This document shows, one piece after another, positions 22,480 to 35,091 of a DNA stretch of 64,000 bases. The translations under genes and the position numbers were made by a program. The DNA is from Gnetum montanum (Eukaryota > Streptophyta > Gnetopsida > Gnetales > Gnetaceae), in contig MNCI01022155.1 of the NCBI GenBank assembly GCA_015680685.1, forward strand, positions 126,187 to 190,186, in the 5' to 3' direction. The notes under the pieces are model-generated. The model searched no databases. It was given only the letters and a program-made list of their open reading frames with translations, and was not told where the DNA came from. Every line of letters begins with the position of its first letter. Position 1 is the first letter of the stretch.

Positions 22480-23551
22480 TGTTAACATTTTGGTATGTCA
22501 AAATATTAAGAAAAATGGAGAACAAAGGATGTTTCTTTTGGATTTTGTATTTATAGGACAAGAACAAGAACTCCACATCATGGACAAGGACTCAAGGAAA
22601 CATGCCTATAAACGTAAAAGACTTCATTGGCAAAATGAGAGCATGGACAAGTAGAAAGACTACAAGCTAAATGAAGATGCTCTAGGGATTGAGAGAAACC
22701 TAAATCAATAAGTGAAAGCCTCAAGGACTAAAGCTCAAAAGGTGAGAAGACATTTCCAAGGAACAAAAGATGTCTTGGCTAAGAGGAAGTCAATCATAGG
22801 AAGATGTTTCCCAAAATAGGTGACATGTCCATAGAGTTGAATTTGAGTATAGAAAGGTGTCCTAATCTCAAAGGATACATCTACACTAGCTATTGAATAG
22901 CCATTGCATGAATTCTGAGGTGCTTTCAAAAAACTCTGAGGCTATAAGTAGATTCCAAACTCTTGGAAATTATGCAAGGATTGTCAACATTAAAGCTACC
23001 ATTGTCTATCTTATGTTTTTGTTCTTGTGTACTTGAATTGTCACATCATTTGTTTGATTTGGTGTGAAACTATACTTCATTGTACAACGAATTTGTAAAT
23101 TGAGTTACATTCTCTCCTTGTAATTCCTTTTTATTTTCTTGTTGCCCTAAGGGGTTGATGTACTTCTTATGAAAAGGCATCCTTTGAGAGCTTGTTGGGA
23201 TCCTATGGGATTGAGTTTTTTTACTATGTCAAAATACTTTGATGCAAAGCTCTATTTTATATAGGTTGTAGCATCTTTTAAATCACTCTTGAGCTTGTTA
23301 GGACCTTGCGGGATTGAGAGTTTTGGTAGTGACGAAACTCTCCTTAGTGGAGCTTAAATTTCATAAAGGTTATGATGTCCTATAAACTACATTTTGGAAG
23401 AAATAAAGTTCAAAGGTGTGTAAGGAATCTACCCTCTGAGTGTGGACTACCCAAGTTGGGGAACTATGTAATTCTTATGTTTTATGTCATAGGTGTTGCT
23501 TGCAATTTGGGGAAACTTATCTATCCTCCTTTTATAATTTCACAATCCTAA
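22480..23551 (+). mobile_element. Copia 1 3' LTR
   Basis: 1,072 bases starting TGTTAACATTTTGG, with a TATAAGTA box at 22,943-22,950. It aligns with the LTRs of copia 2 through their length. The right part holds a tandem repeat of about 105 bases (copies from about 23,185 and 23,290) that begins with GAGCTTGTT. The end is set by alignment with copia 2 and by AGGAT at 23,552-23,556. Confidence 0.85.
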
Positions 23552-23556
23552 AGGAT

Positions 23557-25205
23557 TGTTACAACTCATACTATGGCTTGTGCAGTCCATGCATGGGCTC
23601 AAATACCTCTTGAAAGCCTCTATAGTTATGCAACTTTTCTTTGTATGGTTCCTAATTAGCATGAAAAATGATGACTAAGTGTCATGCTTATGCATGATCA
23701 TGTTGCATGGTGGTGTAACTAGAAAGATAAGGAACACTATAAGATTCATGTGGAAAATTTCATAGGAACTCATTGCGCATACAAGGTGTCATTTTTATGC
23801 TAGGGTTGTTTTGCCAAATTAGTTGTAATGACATGATTAAGTTTCACCTTAGGCATAGAAAGAATAATTGGAGAAATGTGCAATGTTATGAGTTCTAGTG
23901 GTGCCACTCTACTAGACCATAATGATAAAGAAGAGAGAGGGTTTTTGTAGTGGCACAAGCCATGGAGATAAGGTTGAGTATGACATGATGGATTCTTTGT
24001 TGTAACCATGTGGTTGTGGGCTGCAACACTTACTATGGTACAATGAGGCCTATGTAGCCCTAGCTGTAACATAATGTGATAAGGCTATTCATTATAGTGC
24101 GATGAGGTTGGCATGGCCCTAGTCATAATGCCGTGTAGTAGGGCTACACCTTGCAACATGATTTTTTCCATAGCACAATCAAGTAGGGCTTGTAATAGAA
24201 CAAGAAGTGCTAAACTCATGAGGACTGTCTTCTTTGTTTTTAATTAAAAATTTAACATATATAATATATATACATTATAATGGTTATAATTGCATAACCA
24301 AGATGAGTGATGTAGTTATTATTAGATAGATGGTTAAGATGTTGGAATTGTAAGAACGAGGTTAAGGGTTTAATTCTTGGTTCTAAATTTTAAAGTTTAA
24401 TTTAATTTTCATTGGATTGAGATGAAATTGGTAACATTGGAATCATTTTTACAAGCACTACATAATGGTCCTAGTTTTAGGACATGAAAACTAAGCTAAA
24501 TTTTTAATAATTTTGAAGATCAAAATAATATATTTTGTCAAATTAACCTTAGTAACATAACTTATGAATAGACTTATATGGTAAGCACATAAGAATTACC
24601 AAGCTTTGTTAACCTAGTTGTAAGAAGATGGTTAGGAAAATGAAATACTTCATTCTCATCTAATGAGTATTAGTTTTCCCTTTCAAGCTTCTTATTATGA
24701 TACTTACTAGTAAAGTATAGGAGACCCTTGATTAACTTGATTTCATTTTTTTAGTATTACATTTAGAGTATTTTAGGGTAGACAAGAATCAATAGTAAGA
24801 TAATGTTCTAAATGATTTTGAGGAAAGGCCTACTTTGATGACTTGATGAATAGGGGTTTTTAACCTTAGAAAAATGCTAAAAATTATTTGGGTTATTTTT
24901 CTAATTTAAAATGTTTAGGTTTGGGACCTTAGGATAAGAAGTGATCTATCATTATTAAAAAATAATTAATATTTAGCTTATGGGTATTGCCCTTATTGGT
25001 ATCTCTTACTATTGATACACCTTGTTAGTTCTTATTTAGCGAATCTCAATGTTCATTAATGTTCATGATAGGCATGGTTCATCTTAGCATAATGTATTTC
25101 TAATGATGATTCATGATTCACACTTGATAATGACTTGTGGTTTATCATTAGATTATAGTCAACTCTTAATTCTTGATTGATCTTGGATCATGATTTGCTC
25201 TAATA
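23557..25205. other. Unassigned DNA with a small minisatellite
   Basis: No gene recognised. Apart from the minisatellite near 24 kb I see only AT-rich sequence. The open frame at 23,800-24,072 (minus) overlaps the minisatellite and is probably chance. Confidence 0.5.
23990..24165. repeat. Minisatellite, about 60-base unit, 2.5 copies
   Basis: Units at 24,031-24,090 and 24,091-24,150 share the words CAATGAGG, GTAGCCCTAG and AAGGCTA with a 60-base period. A partial unit precedes them. Divergence between units is high. Confidence 0.55.
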
Positions 25206-25705
25206 CTAATTATGATGTCTTATTCTCAAATGCAATGGTAAACATCAAATATATGTAACATTCAAAATCATTCATAATGATTATAACAAGGAAAATATAA
25301 AAGGAAATGAAAAGAAACTCTATTAATGAGGAAAATGTAGAAATAATGCATATATCTAGATCATACTTTGAGGATTATTTTAGCCTATCTTCTTTCAACA
25401 CCTATTCCTTAGAGGTAATACGACATTGCCACCATGGTTAGGCCTAGACTTAACTAGAAGGAATTGTTAATCACCTTCCTATCCTACTTTACTTGGCACT
25501 TGTTACTCATCTTTATTGGCTCCACCACTCTACATTGGCATGACCTCTAATTACTATGCATAACTACCTTAGGTCAAATCCCCAAAGATAATCTCAAGAG
25601 ATGTGTCTATTATTTATCATGTTTTTTTTAGGATCTTCTTAAAATAATTACATTGCTTATTACATAGCAATACCATCATGGTTATGGAATGACATGATTT
25701 GGGAA
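25206..25705 (+). repeat. Dispersed repeat X, copy 2
   Basis: Aligns with 7,908-8,418 over its length, for example CACCATGGTTAGGCCTAG at about 25,430 against ATCATGGTTAGGCCCAAA at about 8,132, and the shared stretch TTATTACATAGYRATAYCAT near the end. It has no readable TATA box, and no target duplication was found. Confidence 0.6.
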
Positions 25706-25844
25706 TGGGAACAGGATAAGTTTAGTTCATGGATTATAATCACATAACTCACAACACTTGTGATTTGTATGCTTTGGATGTAGGAAAATTTTGTCACATC
25801 TTACCTTATTTTAACATACATATTTTAAAGAAAATTTAAGACTA

Positions 25845-25960
25845 CCACCATAATTAGGCCAAGAAAGTACTAGAAAATTAATTAAGTTTCTTCTTATTCT
25901 TATTGTACTTCATTAAGTTCTTTTTACTCATCATTAACAACTCTATGCTAGTTAGATGTA
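25845..25960 (+). repeat. Dispersed repeat X, partial copy 3
   Basis: About 110 bases starting CTACCACCATAATTAGGCC align with the middle of copies 1 and 2. It lies only 140 bases after copy 2, so it may be a local duplication. Confidence 0.45.
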
Positions 25961-26499
25961 ATACCTTGGTGTTTTAAAACTAGAATCTTAGCTATGTTAT
26001 TTATTTTCTTTTACTTGTCTATCAAATTTTTAATGCATAAGTAAAAATACTTACCCATTCTCAAGTTTTTATACATCATTAAAAAGAAAACGATTGTTGA
26101 TTTATCTTACATTTTGGTGATATAAAAATAAGATAATGAAGAAGTGCACTTACTTGCTCATGTGTTTCAAGGATTAACAAGATTGATAAGCACCAAGATA
26201 AGAAGGAAGTTAAGGAAGCTAGATCAAGAATTTTAGGATGCATAGAGGAAAGGATTGAGCATCTTTTTTTAGCCCTAAATGTAGCCATGTTTAGGTAAAT
26301 AGTAGACCAAATGTAGAACTCAAATTTAGACTAGAGCATAGATGTCCTAGTTATGGACAACCAAGATCTTAGGTTGGATATCCCAGTTATGGACATCTAA
26401 GTCTCTAGAATGGATGTTTAAATAGAGCCTTTGTAAATGATAAGGTGGACATCCCAGATTAGTAAATGGATGTTATGGATGGGTTGAAACAAGAAATAG
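25961..26499. other. Unassigned DNA left of gypsy B
   Basis: By position this should hold the rest of gypsy B's 3' region and its 3' LTR, but I find no match to either in A or C. A 36-base doublet around AGTTATGGACA lies at 26,341-26,400, with a weaker third copy near 26,453. Confidence 0.45.
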
Positions 26500-26992
26500 T
26501 TGATTGCAAAATATATTTAAGGAAAATAACTTAATAATTACACCAAAAAAGAATGCCAATGGATCCTCCCCAAAGCAAGATCATGCCCTTTATGCTCTGA
26601 CAAACCAAAAAACCAAAGAGTCCATAGGCTCTAGGAATGACATATGGAAAAAATAGTTAAGAATTCACCCACAAGAATTTATCAAAGAATAACAATGCAT
26701 CAACCAAGATATAGACTAATCATAAAATTGGCAATGAGGTAGAATATAGGAAGCAATATGGAAAGAGAAGAGAGAATGAAATGGAATCTTGAAATCAAGG
26801 TTGTGTAAAGTCCCTTGTGTATTATGTGGTTAAGGTGACTTAATAAAATTCAGTCCAAACCTAGATTAAAACTAACCACATCTAGTAACCTTGCAACACA
26901 TTTGACCAACCCATCCTCCTAAAGCAACAAGAATGTTTCCATAGAGCAACTACCATCCCAAAAAGAGAAGTATAAAGAAGTAGGAAGTGAGA

Positions 26993-27045
26993 AAGGGCCT
27001 TAATTAGAGGGAACATTCAGGCATGGGTAACATGTCTTTCTAGTG
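26993..27045 (-). other. Conserved 3'-region block, gypsy B copy
   Basis: On the minus strand it reads ACTAGAAAGACATGTTACCC, then CATGCCTGAATGTTCCCTC, then TAATTAAGGCCC. It differs from the gypsy A block at only a few bases, whereas the sequence on either side has insertions, deletions and many changes. Confidence 0.75.
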
Positions 27046-27679
27046 CCATAACCAATGCATATAGCCCATGTTCCTTTATTATGTCTAAGGGGTGTGCTTT
27101 GAATTCCCACTAGTTCTTTTTTTTTTTTTTGAGTGAGAACCACACCATGCAAAGATGTATTTGATTCATTCAACTTTCTAATATTAGTTGATAGCGGAAT
27201 GGTAGTATGAAAAACATCCAAGTACTCAAGAGAATAGCCAACACAAATGCATTGAATCCCCTTGAAGTCACACTCATTTCAATCCATTTGAATCCTTCAT
27301 TGGTTTGAAGAATACCAAGCCATAAATTAGTTAATAGGTTTGATTAGAAAAAGGAACAATACATTTCCAAAATAAAGGGAGGCCATAGAGTTGAATGGAT
27401 GAATGGATGACATAGACTCATTGCCTATTTTACCAAAGGAAACCATATCTTAGGATCAACATTAAAAGTCAAAGGTAAAAACAAAATATTAGCAATCAAC
27501 ACCATCAGAATACAACCCACCATCATGAGCACTTATTATGTGACGAGTGAGAATAGATCAAAGAAAATGTAATAGAGAAAAAATAGTAAAAATGTTAATG
27601 ATGGTGTAAAACAAAAACAAGTAAAATTGAAAAATGTGTAAAACAAAAATGACAAAAGAAACTAAGGGCTTAGAATAAT

Positions 27680-28980
27680 TAGCATTGGTGGCCATCTCCC
27701 CCATGACTGAGTTGGAAGGAGAAGATTTGAAATAATGAGCAAGGCTGTCCATCAATAGAGGCAGTGTTAGTACTAGCTATTTTGGGCTCATGGAAAGGTT
27801 TGGTTTGCTGGATGTTGATCAATAATTTCTTATCCAGGCTTCCAAGTTTATAGATCATCATGGCCCCTGAAGGAAAAGTTTCATGAATGATATAAGGTCC
27901 TTCCCACAATGTTTGAAATTTAGTTCATTGTGGCACATGTGCAGGATTCCAATAAAAAACCCTACCTCCTAGTTGGTATTTGACTTTTCTAATTCTTAGG
28001 TCATGAAGTTGCTTGTTGAAGGTCTTGTGCAGTTTGTTGGATGACAAGGAAGCTAATATATTTTCATCTAGCAAGTTAAGATTCATTAACCATTCTTTCT
28101 ATGCTAAACTGATGTCAAGGTTAAGGTCACATACTTTAGATAGTGTACAGAGCTCGGTTTGGATAGGAAGTGTTGGAAGTTTATTGTATACTAACTCATA
28201 GGGAGGATAGCCTATAGGGAGTTTCCATGTGGAGTGGTAGGCCCAAAGAGCATTATTTAGTTTGGTGCTCTAGTCTCACCTATATTTGCTAATGGTTTGT
28301 GTCAAAATTTTTGTGATTTCCCTATTGGTGACTTCGGCTTGACCTTTCACTTAAGGGTGATATGGTGTGGTTAATTTATGCTCAAATCCTAAGCATAGCA
28401 TCAAATTTTGAAAAGTCACACCTATAAAATGTGTACCATTATCAAAAATAAGTGCACGAGGCACACCAAACTTGTTTATGATTTGTTGTTGAATAAATCA
28501 TGCAGTGGGAGATGATGTATAGTCAGTAACATCGGCTACTTCTGCACATTTTGTAAAGTAATCATTAGCAACAATAATGTATGATTTTCCATTGGACATC
28601 AGTGTAATAGGCCCCATAAAATCAATATCCCATAAGTCAAAAGGTTCTAAGAGTTGAATCCATTGTTGTGGATCCTCCATTCTAGTAGTCATTCCCTCAT
28701 CACGTTGGCAGTGCTCACAAGATTGGACAAAATGATGGGTCTCTTGAAATAATGTAGGTCAATAATATTCTACAAGCAAGATTTTAATGGTTGTTCATCT
28801 CCCAGTGTAATGACCCCCACAAGGACCCTCATGAGCATCCTGAAGAACTTGCAATTGATCTGCATTGGGAACACACCATCGGATCAAGCCATCGGAACAC
28901 ACCTTGTAAAGGTGTTCATTGATTTCCATGAAATGTTTGACTTGATGGAGAAACTGTTGTTTCTTTCTAACATCCAGCCC
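27680..28980 (-). pseudogene. Gypsy B integrase, catalytic triad kept
   Basis: Minus strand. The zinc-binding part shows HEGPCGGHYTGR and, further on, SCEHCQRDEG, a complete HHCC set. The core shows WDIDFMGPI (Asp codon 28,621-28,623), LIFDNGTHF (Asp codon 28,441-28,443) and GQAEVTNREI (Glu codon 28,333-28,335), giving D-x59-D-x35-E spacing typical of retroviral-type integrases. The C-terminal part reads WEGPYIIHETFPSGAM, then INIQQTKPFHEP. Only a handful of in-frame stops interrupt it (for example after SSPTA and in YHPxVKG). In a live element it would insert cDNA into the chromosome. Confidence 0.85.
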
Positions 28981-29230
28981 TTATGGTGTTTCTTGTGTGA
29001 GAAGATAAGTAAGAAAGATGAACCTGGCCTTCAGAAGTTGTTCAATTTCTTCCTTAACTACTTGCTGAAGCTTTGGGTTCAGTCATCTTTGCGATTGTCG
29101 TCAATGCTTCATAGAGGGGTCAATGTAAATTCTATGTTGGCATATCCTAGGATCTATTCTAATTAGTTTGGGATATGATCAAGCAAAGGATTTTGACCAT
29201 TTTTTTACCATCTTTAGCAACCTTTCTTTT
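28981..29230 (-). pseudogene. Gypsy B pol deletion junction
   Basis: The start of the reverse transcriptase region (LQQVVKEEIEQLL on the minus strand, near 29,040-29,080) passes directly into the segment that normally follows RNase H (near 28,980-29,030). Relative to gypsy A, the stretch equivalent to about 15,245-16,535 is absent, roughly 1.3 kb. Confidence 0.75.
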
Positions 29231-30270
29231 TGTTAAGAAGTGAGATTAGCATTAATAATTACCGATCTTCCATTCTTGAGAAATGCATGCACCATACTGA
29301 TGAGCAAAGATTTTAATTCAAGGGGCTCTTGCTTAAACTTGTCAGGGATTTCCAACTTTCCCCAGTTGATATCTTTGGTGTCAGTATTTGGAAGTTGGTG
29401 ATGAACTTGTTCTAATGCATCTATGCTATCGATGTAGGTACAAGTCAAGCTCTTCGTTGGTTCCATGCGTAAATTTTAATTGTTCTCTAGGTTAGTTGTT
29501 AGCCATCGAGTGCATTACTATCTTATGGCTACTACATACAGGCATCTTTGTATGTCAAATACTTGTGCACATTGGTTGCATGCAAGCAATGTTGGGCATT
29601 ATACAAACTAGGACTTTTACACGTAATTGCACCCTATGTCACTGTATGCAATGCATAGAAATTTCTTCTTCGCAATCTTTTTGAATGCATTTTATTTTAA
29701 TATCTCTAGGGAAAGATCACATATTCCTAGGTGCACATCAATTGTACTTAGCCATGCTCTTCCCATTATGATTGGGAAGTCCCCCTTGTAGTTGTTAACT
29801 TGGATCGCTAGGAAATTAGCTGGATATGACCACCCATAAATAGTGGTAACAATGTCCTCCACTAGTTCCAATGGAACAATGATGGATTGGTTGGCCAACT
29901 CTAAATGAATGTTACTCTTCTTAAGTGAAGGAAAGTTCTAGACTTTATACATTTCTTGGGAGATCAAATTAACACTAGAACTTGAATCCAAAAGAGCTTT
30001 ACAAGGCTCATTACTAGCAATTTGCAAATAAATAAGAGAACTTCCAAGATAAGAGAATTTCCTAGGAAGATAGCCAGCTTTAATCCAATCAGTGATGGCA
30101 TGAGTTAACATGAAAGTATGCGTTGAGTGTGGTTTTTGGTTTGAAGGAAGCTCCAAAGATTCAAATGATGATGAGGCATTTGGATAATTAGCTACTTGTG
30201 GTTGTAAGGAATTGGTTGGACTGTTGGTTCTAAAGAAAGGTCTCCTCTTTGATCGGTTGTCCAAACTAAT
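29231..30270 (-). pseudogene. Gypsy B protease and linker
   Basis: The minus-strand frames contain LLDSSSSVNLISQEMYKV near 29,940-30,000, then LELANQSIIVPLELVEDI and GWSYPANFLAIQVNNYKGDF with IIMGRAWLSTIDVHLGICD. This is a retropepsin with serine in place of the active-site glycine (DSS instead of DSG). The linker at 29,233-29,466 is acidic and matches that of gypsy A. Confidence 0.8.
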
Positions 30271-32553
30271 AGTAGGTTAAAGATTGACAGCCCTTGTAGC
30301 ATTACACTACTGTGGCTAGGTAGGAAGCTCATCCTACATAGTTGGAGTAGGTGGTAATGGAGCTGAGGGTGGAGGAGATGCAAACATATGAGAAGGGTAG
30401 TGTGTATGTGGAGTATCATCCTTAGAAGAAGAATTTCTATAGTACTTGAGGGTCTGGTAGTGAGGTTGATGAGTGTCGTGACTAGTAGACTCATGTGGAG
30501 AGATCAACTGCTGAATGTAATACTTGTATGGGTCAGGTTGACAGTAAGGGTACTATTGACATGGTAGTGGCATTCCCCATGACTATGGGTGTTGCCACTA
30601 TTGATACTATTCATTCAGTTGTGGTGGAGGTCCACTTAGATAATATGTCAAAAGTTGGTGGAACTACCTTGGGTTACCTTGAGGATAAGGTAACCTTCTA
30701 GGTGTTTGTCATCTATTTAATTATGGGTTTAGTGCATACATTCTAGACTCTTGCAGATGTGACACTGCTGGGTAACATCCCTTAGGATGGTCATATCGGC
30801 AAATCTCACATCTGCCATCATTTATTATGTCTGAATCCACAACCTCTTCAATGAAGGTAACCTTGCCCTTACCCTTGTTATGTGCATACTCAACTTCTTT
30901 CTTTTTTCATTTCTCTCAATCACTACTTTGTTCTCTAGACTCCTCTACTATTTTTAGGATAGTTAAAAATTTGTCATCTAGGGAGTTCCACATTTGATCC
31001 ACCTTTGCCAATACTTCTAATGCAAATTTTTGAATGGGCAAAGTCTTTCTATTCACCATCTCTTCAAGTGGTGACTCTTATTCATCTTTGTAAAATCGAA
31101 TTTCCTTCTTTCGAAGGGAAGGATCTCTATTGTACTCTACACTTTCTCTTTTCCTCAACTCATCTTCCTCCTTGGCAACTTGCTCTAACAATCTTTGTAT
31201 TTGATGGGCTCTAAGCTCGAATAGCCTTCCTTAGGCATAAGTCCCAAGGGTTCTTCATGTTTTGTTCCTAAGCCCATCTATGAGATGGTGTAGTTGTTCC
31301 TTTTGTGAGTAACCATGGCTAGGGAAAATGATGTGATAATGAATAATATTGGCCAATGGAAGCATCTAAGGGTTTGTGTCCTCCTTGTTTCCATCCTTGG
31401 ATTTGCTTACACAGGTTGGACACTCGGGAGTACGTTTGGTATTTATAGTTGAATAGCTCCAATATGGTACTCCATCGGTGAATGGATTCTAGTTCTAAGG
31501 ACCAGTACCAGCTTTTTGCTTCCTTGATTAGTGTCCATGGAAACAACTTTAGCTTTTGCCACTCATTTTTTATATTTTGCGAGGCACATGCATCATGGAA
31601 TGTTTGTGAATGGTTTTGAGAATTAGCATTGTATCCCCCTTCAAATCATGGGATGTTATTCATGTCTAGTCTTTTGATCCTACTATCTCTCTAGTGCCTT
31701 GTTGGAATCCTAATAGCCTCTACTATATTTAACATACTTCAGGTGGTGAGTAGGGGTTCATTGTGATCATGCTACCTATGTCGTCTATGATGCCCATGTT
31801 ATTCCTTACTCTCCCTTCTTTCATGATGTGTCTCTCTAGAATACTCTCATCCTCTTTCTCTACTATTTTGTCAGTGATTTCTATTTTGCCTACCATTTTC
31901 CTCATGGTCTCACCCTCTATAATTGCATTTAGATCTTGAAAGAAAGAAGAAAAAAGATGATGAAGGTGAATAGGAAGGGGGACTAGTGTCATGTCGGTGC
32001 CTGCCACCTTGTCTTCAGTGGTTGTGGCCTCGGTCATGATTATGATCATAAAGTCTATCATTGTCATGCATGCGTGTTCCTTTTCTAGACCCTTTATGTC
32101 CATTGGTACCAAAACTTGGGTTATGAATAGTTGAGTGAAGGTTTTAATACCCAACTCCTTGACCGAAGTCAAAGAGAGGAACATCATTTTGTGGAAAACC
32201 TCCCGAGACAAGTTCACCATTGTCGTTTTTACCTAGGACATATGGGACATCCTGAGACCACTTTCCGTTCATGGATTTGTAATGTCGTTCCTGTTGTAGA
32301 TCCCTCTAGCATTATGCCTTTGTGGATCAATAATTTCTTGAATCTTATTCATGCATAACATACTTTGACTATAAGTGCTACATACTAATACATGTGAAAG
32401 CACGAAGAAGCATGCCAAAGATTGAGCGATCAGAAGGTAACACTATGTTACTTTCTAAATCATGCCATCATAGTTATTCATCCTAGTGGAGGATAAAGGT
32501 AAAGTCTAGTACATACTCATTAGGATGAGTGTATACCGTGTCAAATTGTTGGG
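30271..32553 (-). pseudogene. Gypsy B gag, main part
   Basis: Minus strand, left of gypsy C. From the N-terminal side: YTHPNEYV and FTFILH just after the break, an Arg/Asp/His-rich stretch (near 31,900-32,100), the capsid core with IKEAKSWYWSLELESIHRW (in 31,319-31,546), a coiled-coil segment near 31,000, the knuckle CEICRYDHPKGC at 30,775-30,810, and a Pro/Gln/Tyr-rich tail. The knuckle has spacing C-x2-C-x3-H-x3-C instead of the usual C-x2-C-x4-H-x4-C. Stops and frameshifts are moderate in number. Confidence 0.8.
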
Positions 32554-33346
32554 TGATGAGTGGCGAGATATCCCTACACTCAACCATACAAATACAAGCG
32601 TAGCACACATGATCCAGTCGAACTCCACAGACTAAGTGCCTACACATCCATGGAACACTTAGAGTTAATCATTCATTGTCTTTCCAAACTTACTTGTAGT
32701 TGTCATGATGTATGGTTAAGTAAGTCTGAGGTATATGATTTTTATAGCTTTTTCTATTTTTGTCTCCTATGCTAACAAGGTGAAGGGTTGAGAAACTAAT
32801 TACTAACTCTAACTAATGAACTAATTCATAATTACCTAGCATCAGCATCCATTCCCACTTACCGTACACACCCTAAACTGATGCAACCATGGCTACCAAA
32901 TGCTAGTCGTTGCTGGGATCACCACGTGTAATGCACATGCTCGAAGTGGTCATACTGAGACACTTAACTAGGAGAGAAGGGTTGAGAGAGAAAGTAGTAA
33001 ATAATAGATAATAAATAACAATAAATAAAATCCTAATTAGCCTATTCCATGCACTGCAAGGTTTATCCAAGAAGCTTGTCTTTATTTCCATACACAAACT
33101 TGTGTTCAGGTACAATGTTTGCTCGAATAAAGATCCGTTCACTTTAGGACTCCTACTATGGGCACATGGAAAATATTCTATCTCTGGAGTGATCAATCTG
33201 CTAGAGTTTCCCTACTGTATAGCCTAGGATGAGGAAACAAGGGAGAGAAACCTCTTATTTATAGATATGACAACGCACTACGATATCGCATACACGATAT
33301 TGCAAGGGATGAGATATTGCGTCAGCCACGATATCACATCCCATCA
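32554..33346 (-). mobile_element. Gypsy C 3' LTR
   Basis: 793 bases. On the plus strand it starts TGATGAGTGGCGAG and ends CCATCA, followed by the polypurine tract (CCCCC on the plus strand at about 33,349-33,353). A minus-strand TATA-type box (TATAAATAAG reversed) is near 33,257-33,262. The U3 end at 33,285-33,340 is rich in GATATC/GATATTGC words. Confidence 0.88.
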
Positions 33347-34530
33347 TACCCCCATGACTAAATGAAAAATCGTCCTCAACTTCCTTACAATAATATCAGG
33401 AAGGTATGGGATTATTGACTTAAAATGAAACTAATGGGATGACATGTGAATGGATCATCATTACAAGACACAAAAAACTGGTGTTCATGACAACAAGGGT
33501 GAACACCTTATTACATTGACATCAGGCCTCATTTGGCAGCTTGAGAAAGAGAGAGAGAAAGAAGTGTTGTTGCAACCAATGCCAAGAGTACGCCTTTCAT
33601 TGTCCATCGGGAAGCACACCATCGGTATTGCTCCTTACATAGTTGCTTCCAGCACTACTCCATTCCAAATGTTCCTTCCAGATCCCCTCCGTTGTTGCAT
33701 GATTGCCATCTGCACACACAACACAATCTTTTATTAGCAAGGGTAAATGAATCATCATGTAATTGATACCTTGCTTCGGTGTAAGTCCATTGACTAAGTT
33801 GTGGTATGGTTGATATAGATCTAGAGATATATTAATGATGACTACTGAAGGTGTCGGGGTTAGGAAAAAATTGGGGCTTGGAGAAAATCGAAAAATATTG
33901 GGCCTTGTACCCCCATAACTAATCGCGAACCTCCAGTAGAGATAGAATGGAGAAAGAAATAGGAACAAGAAAGATGAGGAAAAAGAGACAACTATAGCAT
34001 TGATGAAATGGATGTTAAGATGGAAATGAACAAAATAAAATTAATTGTAAAATGTTAAGGAAAAGAATTTAACTGATGTACCAAATAGGAATGTCAATGG
34101 GTCCTCCCCAAAGTAGACTCATGCCCGTAATGCCCTGACAAACCCACATTCAAAGATTCCATAGGCTCTAGGAATGTCCTTTGGAACAAGAGTTAAAGAC
34201 TTAACCATAAGAGTTTACCAAAAAGAAAACAATGTATCTACCAAAATATACACTAATGATACAACCGGAAATGAGGTAAACAATGGAGAGAAGGATGGAG
34301 AGAAGAGAATGGAATGGAATCTCAAGAACAAGGTGGTGTAGAACCCCTTGTGTGTTTCATGATTAATGTGACTTGGCAAATCTCATTCCAACTCCGGCCT
34401 CAAACCAACCACATCCAATGACTTCGCATTAATGCATTCAGCTAATCCATAAACTTGAGTAACAAGAATGCCTTTGCCCAAAAGCCACAACCATTCCGAT
34501 GAAACAAAGGAGAAGAGAATGGGAAGTGAG

Positions 34531-34565
34531 AAGGGCCTTAGTTAGAGGGAACATTTTTAGTTCCA
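34531..34565 (-). other. Conserved 3'-region block, core deleted in gypsy C
   Basis: Flanks match A and B (minus strand GGAACTA and TGTTCCCTCTAACTAAGGCC), but the central bases TGTTACCCATGCCTGAA are missing. The loss lies between two TGTT words of the B-type sequence, so it looks like a small slippage deletion. Confidence 0.65.
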
Positions 34566-35091
34566 TAACAAGTGTTTTAGCCCAAGGATTATTTTGTCTA
34601 TGGTGTGTGCTTTGAATTCTCAGTTTTTTTTTGTTTTTGTGTTTTGTGTTTTTATGCGTGAAAACCATACCATTCAAAGACTTCTTATTTTTATTGTCTC
34701 AACTTCCGATAATTGGGTAACATCGGAATGGCAAGAAAACTCAAGAAGAAAACATCTAAGAACCCAAGAGAATGGCCAACACAAAAGTATCAAGTTCCCT
34801 TGAAGTCACACCCTTGTCAGATCTTGAGTCCTTCCTTAGTTTGAGAAGTGCCCAGTCATTAGTTCGTTAAAGTTCTTATGAGAAAGGGACTGTACATTTC
34901 CAAGCCAAGAGAGACCATAGACTTTGTAGATGGATGGATGAAGTGGACTGATTGCCTGCCATATTAAAAGAACATACCTTAGTTTTCAACATCATAACTT
35001 AATGCTAAAAACCAAACATTGGCAATCAATAGGAAAATAGTTCATACCATCATGAAGAACACTTATTGGGTGACAAACTTACAGGGTGGAT

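Larger units (their letters stand above)
10397..23551 (+). mobile_element. Copia element 1 (SIRE/Tork-like), 5'-deleted and twice invaded
   Basis: A Ty1/copia element lies on the plus strand between matching 5-base target copies AGGAT (10,392-10,396 and 23,552-23,556). Order: a piece of 5' LTR, integrase, reverse transcriptase, RNase H, polypurine tracts, 3' LTR. The rest of the 5' LTR, the primer site, gag, protease and the integrase N-terminus are deleted. Gypsy A (11,137-19,225) sits in integrase and a solo LTR (20,590-21,421) sits past the reverse transcriptase core. Removing both lets the copia frame be followed across both junctions. Many TAG/TAA codons stand at glutamine positions, so the element is long dead. 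Confidence 0.85.

Noticed and set aside
31729-32220. 163-codon minus-strand frame, longest in the window
   Set aside because: It overlaps gypsy B gag; the Arg/Asp/His-rich gag frame is a different frame of the same strand, matched in C and F. This one is a shadow.
33597-33968. 123-codon minus-strand frame in gypsy C 3' region
   Set aside because: No counterpart in gypsy A or B at the same place and no domain; a chance frame in a repeat.
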